A stretch of DNA of 20,482 bases, taken from positions 1 to 20,482 of the forward strand of contig JAZQUI010000032.1 in assembly GCA_045631205.1 (NCBI GenBank), in the 5' to 3' direction. The notes beneath the pieces were generated by a model. It did no database searches. It was not told the DNA's origin and saw nothing but the letters and a program-made list of their open reading frames with translations. This DNA comes from HGM04593 sp045631205. GTDB lineage: Bacteria; Bacteroidota; Bacteroidia; Bacteroidales; Bacteroidaceae. A program made the translations under genes and the position numbers. Shown in pieces: positions 14,259-20,283 of this stretch (positions within the stretch are counted from its first letter, which is position 1; every line of letters begins with the position of its first letter).

Positions 14259-15339
14259 CAGTTCCACGCAAGGTTATTATAGCAATGTCGCTATTGGTAC
14301 CTAAACGTATGGGTGGGCCCCACAGTGAAAGCCCGCTCGAAACCCAAACATGTGAGTGGCTCCACTTGCGGTAGCCGTGGCTTTGCTCGTATATGTAGTC
14401 GGTGATGTAGTTACCAGGCCACACTTGCCCGTGATGTGTGTGCCCGCTTATTTGAATGTCTATCCCCAATTCATTTTTCTTCCCAATCTCTCTGGGGTTG
14501 TGGTCTATTAAAATGGTGGGGCGCTTGTTGTCGGCAAGGGCAAGGATTTTTTTTATTTTAAGTCGCTGCTTGTTGAATACGTCATCGCGTAAAAGTAGTT
14601 GTGCCCCGCAAGAGAGGTTCACCACACTGTCGCGCAGCATTTTTATCGGGGTATGTTTAAGAAACTCCTCACACTCCTCGTAACCGCTTATGTATTCGTG
14701 GTTACCGGGCGCCATATATATGCCTTGTGGTGCTTGCAACAGCGAGAGTTCTTCTTCGAGGTGTTCGGCGCGTACCGCTCCCACATTGTTGTCTATAAGG
14801 TCGCCGGCGATTAGTATAAGGTCGGGGTTTTGGTTGTTTACAATGTTCACGAACCGCTTTAATGTGCTTTTACCCGTACCGTGTCCAAGGTGCAGGTCGC
14901 TTATAACCGCAATCTTCAAACTTCCTTCCATTGGTTTTTCCACTGTTATGTCAAGAGGAACAATGTCGGGGTTGCAGTAGTTGTAATGTCCATATGCGAG
15001 CAGAGCGGTGGATATGATGCAGGCATGCAACGTGGTGCATTGGAACTTCGGAAATATGAGACGAGTAATGTCTATAACAAGGGCGATGAATGAGGTGTAG
15101 ATGATGAATATTGTCCAAAGAGAGCCTGTGCGAAACATTGCGCCTGTGACAATGTGAGGCAATTCTCCATTGCGCATTGCCATAGATATGAAGAACGAGG
15201 CAGTTGCAAGCCAAAATAGCAACGATGCTGCAATTGTTAGCATAAGCGACCGCTTTTTAGTGGCTTTTATCAATTTTATGTATAAGTAGATGCTGCCCGC
15301 GATGTAAATTATGGGCAGGAGCAGAAAAAATATAAACAT
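14230..15339 (-). CDS. Membrane-anchored metallophosphoesterase (YaeI/YkuE-like)
   Basis: A 369-residue protein. About four hydrophobic segments occupy the first 140 residues. A calcineurin-like domain follows with all metal-binding motifs: SDLHLGH, AGDLID, APGNHEY, LIDHNP and GHTHHGQ. Related YkuE/YaeI-type enzymes act on membrane lipids or other phosphoesters; substrate unknown here. The frame could open at 15369, but the -7 box at 15367-15374 makes that impossible, so ATG 15339 (MFIFFLLLP) is used. It overlaps the DUF1294 gene tail to tail by 29 bp. Confidence 0.87.
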   Translation of the reverse strand: MFIFFLLLPIIYIAGSIYLYIKLIKATKKRSLMLTIAASLLFWLATASFFISMAMRNGELPHIVTGAMFRTGSLWTIFIIYTSFIALVIDITRLIFPKFQCTTLHACIISTALLAYGHYNYCNPDIVPLDITVEKPMEGSLKIAVISDLHLGHGTGKSTLKRFVNIVNNQNPDLILIAGDLIDNNVGAVRAEHLEEELSLLQAPQGIYMAPGNHEYISGYEECEEFLKHTPIKMLRDSVVNLSCGAQLLLRDDVFNKQRLKIKKILALADNKRPTILIDHNPREIGKKNELGIDIQISGHTHHGQVWPGNYITDYIYEQSHGYRKWSHSHVWVSSGLSLWGPPIRLGTNSDIAIITLRGTATSQQEQAN

Positions 15340-15366
15340 TGTGTGCTTCTCTTTCTTAAAGGCGCA

Positions 15367-15374
15367 CAAAGGTA
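15367..15374 (-). promoter_or_regulatory. -7 box of the metallophosphoesterase gene
   Basis: Minus strand TACCTTTG fits TAnnTTTG exactly, about 28 bp before the ATG at 15339. The -33 region has only TTTAG near 15396-15400, a weak match. It decides the start codon choice. Confidence 0.55.
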
Positions 15375-15473
15375 ATTGCTTTTTGAGTTAAACGGCTAAA
15401 ATTTTTAGTTAATAAATATTTAGTGAAATCAAGGGTTGCTTATAGTGTGGTAATATAGATTCTGCGTTCCCTT

Positions 15474-15506
15474 AAAAACCTATTGTCGGCAATGGCCGGC
15501 AATAGG
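15474..15506 (-). terminator. Rho-independent terminator of the LRR gene
   Basis: Read on the minus strand, a 12-bp stem (15506-15495 with 15490-15479; one G-T position) with a 4-nt loop is followed by TTTTTAAG. It lies 12 bp beyond the stop of the LRR-like gene. Confidence 0.75.
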
Positions 15507-15518
15507 GGAACAATATTG

Positions 15519-16412
15519 TTATAAAAAACTTAACGCATTGTTCGCTACAATGCAGTGTTGTTTATCGAAAATGAGTCTTCCTTCTTCTATCTCTCCTTTA
15601 TTTATGTGCAGAACATCCTCTTTTACATAGCCAACACAAGACGGGCAATCAAATTTCACTTTCTTCAAAATTGCATTTTCACGCAATGCGCTCCACTCAT
15701 CGGTGGTACCACCTATGTTACTGTCGGGTGTCTTTGACGAGTAAAGATACCTGTATGTTGCCGAGTTTACAGAAAGTTCTATTTCTGCATCCTTCTCTTT
15801 GTTCTCCATAATGTAAAGCAAGGAACGATAACTTAATCGTGGTGACGAGGAAAGGTCAACCGATGCTTTCAGCCCGTATAGGCGTAACTCTTGCAGGCTG
15901 TTGCAGTTCTTGAATGTGTCGTCACCAATCTCTTCAACTTTCGATACATCCATTGGGTATATTATGCGTAACACATAGCAGCCCTTGAATGTTCCTTCGA
16001 GCCCATCTACGGGTAGTAAATCCTTGCTGTCGGTTGCATCGAGCGTCTGTTCTTCCCCAAATCTCAAAACCTCCAAATCGCTTTCGGCAAAGCTCAGGAA
16101 TCCATTCAAAGGTTGTTCTTTGAGTCGTGTTCCTACCTCTTTGTGACATGGTACAAGAGTCCTTGCCTTGCAACTATGGAGTACCTGTGGAAGGTGTAAC
16201 TTATCTATCGCCTCTTTGTTGCTGTAAATTTCCATCATCTCCTCCTCACTTATATTTTCAATGTCGTTAAGTGAGTATGTATTGTTGTTTTCGTTGTGTG
16301 CAACTCCCTCGGCCGCGAAGATTTTTGCAAATGTTTTAGAGATTATCTCTTGTTCAATTTTTTGTGCGTTAGCTATGCCCGAACGGCTGAATGTAATTTT
16401 GTTCTTCTTCAT
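15519..16412 (-). CDS. BspA-like leucine-rich-repeat protein
   Basis: A 297-residue protein with no signal peptide. The centre has an LRR_5/BspA-type unit, EIGDDTFKNCNSLQELRLYG, followed by VDLSSSPRLSYRSLLYIMEN and a tail ELSVNSATYRYLY; I recognise this three-part pattern from many Bacteroidales LRR proteins. Only one or two repeats are discernible, so the rest has diverged or is another domain. The C-terminal part has CPSC near residue 255 and no catalytic motif. Cellular role unknown; the lack of a signal peptide is unlike surface BspA proteins. Its only promoter candidate is in the 60-bp direct repeat just upstream, giving a leader of a few nucleotides. Confidence 0.6.
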   Translation of the reverse strand: MKKNKITFSRSGIANAQKIEQEIISKTFAKIFAAEGVAHNENNNTYSLNDIENISEEEMMEIYSNKEAIDKLHLPQVLHSCKARTLVPCHKEVGTRLKEQPLNGFLSFAESDLEVLRFGEEQTLDATDSKDLLPVDGLEGTFKGCYVLRIIYPMDVSKVEEIGDDTFKNCNSLQELRLYGLKASVDLSSSPRLSYRSLLYIMENKEKDAEIELSVNSATYRYLYSSKTPDSNIGGTTDEWSALRENAILKKVKFDCPSCVGYVKEDVLHINKGEIEEGRLIFDKQHCIVANNALSFL

Positions 16413-16417
16413 CTTTT

Positions 16418-16482
16418 TTCGGGCAAATGTAGTATGCTTTTCCTTGTTTCAGGTTGCAATATTGACTATTTGAAGATGGGGC
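16418..16482. repeat. 65-bp direct repeat, copy 1
   Basis: Identical over 60 bp (16423-16482) to 20179-20238, and extendable 5 bp to the left with one mismatch (TTCGGG against TTCGAG). Homology stops sharply on the right (TAAGGAG against AGGGGCT). The copy abuts the LRR gene start and carries its -7 box. Confidence 0.95.
16424..16431 (-). promoter_or_regulatory. -7 box of the LRR gene, within the direct repeat
   Basis: Minus strand TACATTTG fits TAnnTTTG and is 12 bp before the ATG at 16412. No -33 TTG at 19-21 bp (the nearest TTG is 25 bp away). The start point would be within about 5 nt of the ATG, so translation would be of a nearly leaderless mRNA. Confidence 0.4.
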
Positions 16483-16594
16483 TAAGGAGTAAAAAACAAA
16501 AGCCATTCGAGTAACTTTGTAGGCCGCAGTATTTTTATTTGTTGAGTTAGGGTAGAAAAAAACAATTTACAACCTTGTCGTTGGTAGCGGGAAA

Positions 16595-16628
16595 CTGCCG
16601 AGCGCAGAATCTTTGCATTCTGTGGCAG
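16595..16628. other. Two-part stem-loop between the LRR gene and the regulator
   Basis: CTGCC (16595-16599) pairs with GGCAG (16624-16628), and inside it CAGAAT (16605-16610) pairs with ATTCTG (16617-16622) around CTTTGC. It may end transcription of the minus-strand regulator gene, or be part of a plus-strand RNA whose candidate -7 box TAACTTTG is at 16512-16519. The rest of 16483-16691 holds no gene that I can see. Confidence 0.35.
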
Positions 16629-16691
16629 TAAAAAGAGCAAGCGGGTGTTTTTCGGTTGCAGGCTTTCTCCCTGGCGAGTATTGTTTTTGTT

Positions 16692-17276
16692 TTAGATGAA
16701 TTCAACAATGCTTAAACCGTTTATTTGCCCCACTACATAGCGGGCGTTGCTGTCGTTGACTCTCTCTCCCGAATGGGTGAAATAGTCCATATACAGTTCT
16801 CTTCCTTTTTGTATCAGCAAACAACTGAAAGAGTCCCCCTGCTTGATACTCGTATTTTCGGTTCGTGTGGCAATGAAACGGTTGTTGCCCAAATATTCAA
16901 TTTCGCATATCCTGTCGGGCATCCATCCAAGTCTTAATCTTGTGCCTTTCTCCAATTTGCTGCAGTTTATAACACCGTCATTTCTGAACAGTTCCGATTC
17001 CTTGTTGTTCCTGGGTGTATGGCAGAAATGATGCCAGTCTTTTGCATCAACAAATTTGGCGATAATGTCCAAAATGCGTTCCGACATATTATTTGCGTTG
17101 CGAGTGGAATATCCCCAAAGGCGCTCTAAAGTGGTTATAGATACATGCTCCTTGCACTTCTCTTCTATGAGTGAGGTTAGCTCTATGAATTTGTTATGTC
17201 CGCTAATTTTGCCGACAATTTTTTCAACTTCCTCTCGCAACTCCTTTACATGTTGATTGTCTATGTTGATGCTCAT
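16692..17276 (-). CDS. Bacteroidales HTH-like regulator (TLERLWGY family)
   Basis: A 194-residue soluble protein. Residues about 25-85 have the pattern VSITTLERLWGYSTR followed by SERILDIIAKFVDAKDWHHFC. I recognise this from many Bacteroidetes proteins where a predicted helix-turn-helix start (TTLxRLWGY, then TLDxLAxFxGYxDWxxFC) precedes a variable domain. The remaining 110 residues look like small beta domains, with EKGTRLRLGWMPDRICEIEYLG. The role is probably DNA binding or partner sensing, which is inference. It is divergent from the Ser/Thr kinase across 87 bp containing repeated TTTGTCA boxes, so it may control the kinase. Confidence 0.6.
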   Translation of the reverse strand: MSINIDNQHVKELREEVEKIVGKISGHNKFIELTSLIEEKCKEHVSITTLERLWGYSTRNANNMSERILDIIAKFVDAKDWHHFCHTPRNNKESELFRNDGVINCSKLEKGTRLRLGWMPDRICEIEYLGNNRFIATRTENTSIKQGDSFSCLLIQKGRELYMDYFTHSGERVNDSNARYVVGQINGLSIVEFI

Positions 17277-17294
17277 ATTTATGCCTACCGATTA

Positions 17295-17324
17295 TTGTAT
17301 TCACAAAATTAAGTCATATATTTG
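17295..17324 (+). promoter_or_regulatory. Promoter of the Ser/Thr kinase gene
   Basis: TTG (17295-17297), 19-bp spacer, TATATTTG (17317-17324): good agreement with the Bacteroidetes pattern. The leader is about 34 nt to ATG 17364, which excludes the in-frame TTG at 17322 as start. Confidence 0.65.
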
Positions 17325-17360
17325 ACAAAAATAGAAAAAGTTTTTGTCATTATTTGTCAT
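17323..17360. promoter_or_regulatory. Putative operator: TGACAAAAA inverted repeat plus a third half-site
   Basis: TGACAAAAA (17323-17331) and TTTTTGTCA (17341-17349) are perfect 9-bp inverted arms with a 9-bp spacer. TTTGTCAT then occurs again at 17353-17360, 11 bp after the previous one. The arms overlap the kinase transcription start. The same word recurs before the 19046 operon (18841, 18879). Confidence 0.45.
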
Positions 17361-17363
17361 TTT

Positions 17364-18539
17364 ATGAACGAAAGCGGTATGTTCTCATTTGCGGCTTCGA
17401 CCGTGGATTGCGTTTCGGGTTATGCAATGCCTGAACTATTGGCTGTGACTTCGTCGTCGAAGTTGTATCGTGTGCGCAAGGCTGGTAAATATTTTATTAT
17501 TAAGACGGTAAAAGACGATTCGGGGCAGTCGCTTGCACTGCTGCAACGCGAGTATGAATTGTCGTTGGGTAAGTCGCATCCAAATATCGTAAATATTTTT
17601 ACATTTGAGCAATCGACGATTGTAGGGCCGGGTATCGTGATGGAGTTTGTCGATGGGCGTACATTGGCCGAATATCTTGTCGAAAACCCTTCCTTCGCAT
17701 CTCGCAAACGTGTGTTCAAACAGTTGATACAGGCTGTTTCATATATTCACCGTTGTGGCTTGGTGCATAACGATATAAAACCTGAAAATATAATAATCAC
17801 CCGTAGCGACGACGATGTGAAACTTATTGATTTCGGCCTTGCCGATAGCGATGCATATTACCTGGCGCATACCCTGGGTTGCACTCGTGCGTATGCATCC
17901 CCCGAACTGTTGGCACAGGAATCCTCTATTGATTCGCGTAGTGATATATATTCATTGGGGATAATAATGAAAGAGCTTTTTGGCAATCGTTATTTGCGCA
18001 TTTCGGCCCGTTGTCTGCATCGAGAAAGGGAGAAACGCTACCGCAATGCTGACGAATTGCTATTAGCAATACAGCGTTGCAATAGGCCGTTCTTCGTTGC
18101 TTTGTCAATTGCGGTTGCGGTAATAATTTCCTTACCTTTGTTATATATAGGCAACACTATGGTGGTTGAAAATGAGAATATTCAAAGAGAAAACGAACTG
18201 TTATTGCAGGTGGAACAGGATGTCCACGCACTATATTCATTGACAGCCGATTCTCTGTCGCATGCAGTGTTTTTTGAATTTGCAGTTAATAATATCCTTA
18301 ACTTTTTCGATACTCTTGCTGTATATAATAGGGATAATATATCTACACTCTCTCCTCCCGATTTGTATATCAAGGTCTCTAACCATTACACTACGCAAGT
18401 AAACGAATGTAATGAACGTTTGTGGGCGTTGGCCAATAACTTGTCGCCGTATTCCAAATGCGGGTTAAGTTTGGAGGAGATGCTCTTTTATAAAAATCTA
18501 ATTGAAAAGCGTATGCCTTATATTCCTTATAAAAAATAG
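17364..18539 (+). CDS. Hanks-type Ser/Thr protein kinase with one transmembrane segment
   Basis: A 391-residue protein. The kinase domain covers about residues 20-240, with a degenerate glycine loop (SSSKLYRVRKAGK), the ATP lysine at 47 (YFIIK), and a likely alpha-C Glu in QREYELS. The catalytic loop is HNDIKPEN (D137, N142; HRD replaced by HND), with DFG at 156-158 and ASPE in place of APE. The catalytic residues are present, so it is probably active. A TM helix follows at about 243-265, then a roughly 125-residue extracytoplasmic tail of no recognised domain, with no PASTA repeats. It diverges from the HTH-like regulator and lies upstream of two small membrane-protein genes. Confidence 0.9.
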   Translation: MNESGMFSFAASTVDCVSGYAMPELLAVTSSSKLYRVRKAGKYFIIKTVKDDSGQSLALLQREYELSLGKSHPNIVNIFTFEQSTIVGPGIVMEFVDGRTLAEYLVENPSFASRKRVFKQLIQAVSYIHRCGLVHNDIKPENIIITRSDDDVKLIDFGLADSDAYYLAHTLGCTRAYASPELLAQESSIDSRSDIYSLGIIMKELFGNRYLRISARCLHREREKRYRNADELLLAIQRCNRPFFVALSIAVAVIISLPLLYIGNTMVVENENIQRENELLLQVEQDVHALYSLTADSLSHAVFFEFAVNNILNFFDTLAVYNRDNISTLSPPDLYIKVSNHYTTQVNECNERLWALANNLSPYSKCGLSLEEMLFYKNLIEKRMPYIPYKK

Positions 18540-18808
18540 GAAATGCTTTTTGTGGGGCAGTGGAGCTGCCCATCGCTTTGTTATATACCTCAATATATAT
18601 CTTAATTTAAAAATACAGCTTCTGGCGTTTGCAATGTTTTTGCCTTTATAGTGAATTTGGGATTTTTAACAAAAACATAGGTGCTGTAAAATGATAAAAT
18701 TGACATAAACAGTGTTCGTAAATTTGCTTTTCAGACAAGTAAAGCAGGCGTGAGTACTGTTTAATGCCAATTCACAAAATAGTGTAGCGCTTTCTTATTG
18801 TGGGGTAC

Positions 18809-18832
18809 AGTGGCTTCTAGGGCCACTTTTTC
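18809..18832 (+). terminator. Terminator-like hairpin in the kinase/19046 gap
   Basis: AGTGGC (18809-18814), loop TTCTAGG (part of which could pair), GCCACT (18822-18827), then TTTTTC. A classic intrinsic-terminator layout about 270 bp past the kinase stop, so it may end a short RNA rather than the kinase mRNA. Confidence 0.5.
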
Positions 18833-18907
18833 TTTGACTATTGACAAAAACACAATAATTGTTTTAACTGACAAGAATTTGACAAAATTAATAGTGACGT
18901 ATTCCCA

Positions 18908-18915
18908 TATCTTTG
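18908..18915 (+). promoter_or_regulatory. -7 box for the two-gene membrane-protein operon
   Basis: TATCTTTG matches TAnnTTTG. The closest upstream TTTG (18878-18881, inside TTTGACAAAA) is 26 bp away, too far for a standard -33. The leader to ATG 19046 would be about 125 nt. Confidence 0.5.
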
Positions 18916-19045
18916 CAACGGAAAAACACTTTTTATGTTTTTTTTATTTTTTGTAATATGTTGTCGCTGCAGCCAACGATTGCTTTTTTATAGGAGGAAC
19001 CTGAAAATCCTTAAACGAGTAGGGGAACGATTAAAATAACATTTT

Positions 19046-19369
19046 ATGGAAAATCAGAAAAAGAATGGTGGCTGGTGTAAAGCCTCTGTGGTGTTTGGCG
19101 TTATTTCAATAATTCTTGCATTGTTACCATTGGTTAGCGCCTGGTTTATGTTTGTTACTGCCTTGAACTATGTTTTGGCTCCTATCGGTATAATATGTGG
19201 TGTTGTCGCAATTGTCAAATCCTACAATGTGGCTAAATCAATCGTTGGTTTGGCGCTTTGCATTTTGGCACTTTGCGCTCCTATATTGCTTGCTGAGTAC
19301 TATTTGGCAAGTGCGGCAGATTCTGTAGGTAATGCGTTGGAAACTATAAATTCATTTGGTGGATATTAA
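19046..19369 (+). CDS. Small three-helix membrane protein (DUF4190-like)
   Basis: A 107-residue protein with three hydrophobic segments at about 12-33, 37-58 and 64-86. There is a short polar N-terminus (MENQKKNGGWCKAS), and a pattern APIGIICGVVAIVKSYN reminiscent of DUF4190-type small membrane proteins. The C-terminal 20 residues are Ala/Ser/Asn-rich. No enzymatic motif. It is followed after 2 bp by the next gene, so the two are translationally coupled. With the kinase just upstream and similar boxes in both promoter regions, a linked envelope role is plausible but inferred. Confidence 0.65.
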   Translation: MENQKKNGGWCKASVVFGVISIILALLPLVSAWFMFVTALNYVLAPIGIICGVVAIVKSYNVAKSIVGLALCILALCAPILLAEYYLASAADSVGNALETINSFGGY

Positions 19370-19371
19370 TT

Positions 19372-20085
19372 ATGAGTAAAACAAAAAAATACATCCTTTG
19401 GGGTGTCGGTATCTTTATTCTTCTTGCGTTAATTCCTAATTGTGGCGGTAATGACGAAACTGAAGTACAAGAAAAGAAGGAACTTATTTTGAAAGTCGAT
19501 CAAAGAAAGATTAAAGGCGATTTAAAAGAGTGCTTCAAGGTTGTAGATAAAGGTTACAGAGTGAAATTCGCTAAAAAAAGTTACGAGAACGATGTGATAA
19601 CAGTTGAACTTGAGCGTACATCGAATCCTCTTCCTCATAGCCGCGAAGATCTTGTAATTTTCCCCGAGGCTGAGAATTCTTCAGCAAATTATTGCGCCGG
19701 TTTTGGTATTGAGATTCTTGATGCTAATGGCGATGTTATCGACAAGAAGAATCCGCAGGCGACCCCTTATTCATGGGATGAAATGACTGCTGCATTGCAG
19801 TTGCTCCCCGACGAGACAACTACAATCCAATTCCATTTCGATAATTTGTCCGATGCTGTTAGTTTTCGCGTAACATCAATTGTTACAAAGAACGAAGAGC
19901 GTAAATCGAGTGCTAAAGCTAGCGCAAAATCAAGTGTAAATACTTTGATCAAGGCTGCCGAAGAGGCTATCGAAGACAATGACTACGATGCAGATTTGGA
20001 AGATGCCGAAAAGGCTTTGGAAGCAGCAGGTAAGGCGGCGGAAGCTACAGGTAAGATGCTTGATGCTCTTAACTCAATGTGGTAA
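19372..20085 (+). CDS. Membrane-anchored protein with acidic, Ala-rich tail
   Basis: A 237-residue protein. Residues 7-22 form a hydrophobic anchor ending in IPNCGG; the sequence before the cysteine is not a standard lipobox, so a plain N-terminal membrane anchor is likelier. Residues 35-175 look like a beta-rich extracytoplasmic domain (VITVELERTSNP, ETTTIQFHFDNLSDAVSFRVTS). A low-complexity linker follows (KSSAKASAKSS), then an acidic helical tail (EDNDYDADLEDAEKALEAAGKAAEA) to residue 237. No family recognised. It follows the three-helix protein gene by 2 bp and ends before a strong terminator. The Ser-rich linker could be a phosphorylation target if cytoplasmic, but topology argues against it. 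Confidence 0.7.
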   Translation: MSKTKKYILWGVGIFILLALIPNCGGNDETEVQEKKELILKVDQRKIKGDLKECFKVVDKGYRVKFAKKSYENDVITVELERTSNPLPHSREDLVIFPEAENSSANYCAGFGIEILDANGDVIDKKNPQATPYSWDEMTAALQLLPDETTTIQFHFDNLSDAVSFRVTSIVTKNEERKSSAKASAKSSVNTLIKAAEEAIEDNDYDADLEDAEKALEAAGKAAEATGKMLDALNSMW

Positions 20086-20115
20086 TAGTGTTAAAATAAA
20101 TCTTTAAGTATTTTT

Positions 20116-20144
20116 TACAAGCACCCCTTTTGGGGGTGCTTGTA
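20116..20144 (+). terminator. Terminator of the two-gene membrane-protein operon
   Basis: TACAAGCACCCC and GGGGTGCTTGTA form a 12-bp perfect stem with a 5-nt loop (TTTTG), followed by TTATATAT. It is 31 bp past the stop codon. Confidence 0.85.
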
Positions 20145-20173
20145 TTATATATATACATTACTGCCGTGGTAAA

Positions 20174-20238
20174 TTCGAGCAAATGTAGTATGCTTTTCCT
20201 TGTTTCAGGTTGCAATATTGACTATTTGAAGATGGGGC
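20174..20238. repeat. 65-bp direct repeat, copy 2
   Basis: Exact over 60 bp (20179-20238) to 16423-16482, same orientation, 3756 bp apart. It contains the same minus-strand -7 box (20180-20187) but no LRR gene follows; that box would point antisense into the operon ending at 20085. Confidence 0.95.
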
Positions 20239-20283
20239 AGGGGCTTTTTTTAAGCCACTAAACGGTTCAGTAGAAATTTAGTG

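Larger units (their letters stand above)
18540..19045 (+). other. 506-bp intergenic region with hairpins, TTGACA boxes and a long leader
   Basis: No gene is supported here. It contains a hairpin after the kinase gene (GGGCAG/CTGCCC, 18555-18571), an orphan TAAATTTG (18719-18726), and a terminator-like hairpin (18809-18832). TTGACA-type boxes are at 18841, 18868 (CTGACA) and 18879, a -7 box at 18908-18915, and a leader of about 125 nt including an AGGAGG at 18992-18997 with no ATG at a normal distance. Confidence 0.6.

Noticed and set aside
17322..17363. Upstream TTG start for the kinase
   Set aside because: The TTG lies within the -7 box TATATTTG, before the transcription start; ATG 17364 is used.
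18958..18993. 11-codon leader peptide ATG before the 19046 operon
   Set aside because: There is no ribosome-binding signal upstream and no codon pattern suggesting attenuation; chance short frame.
20123..20158. Minus-strand short frame beginning at 20158 downstream of repeat copy 2
   Set aside because: It reads through the terminator hairpin into the antisense of the 237-residue gene and ends within about 30 codons; no support as a gene.
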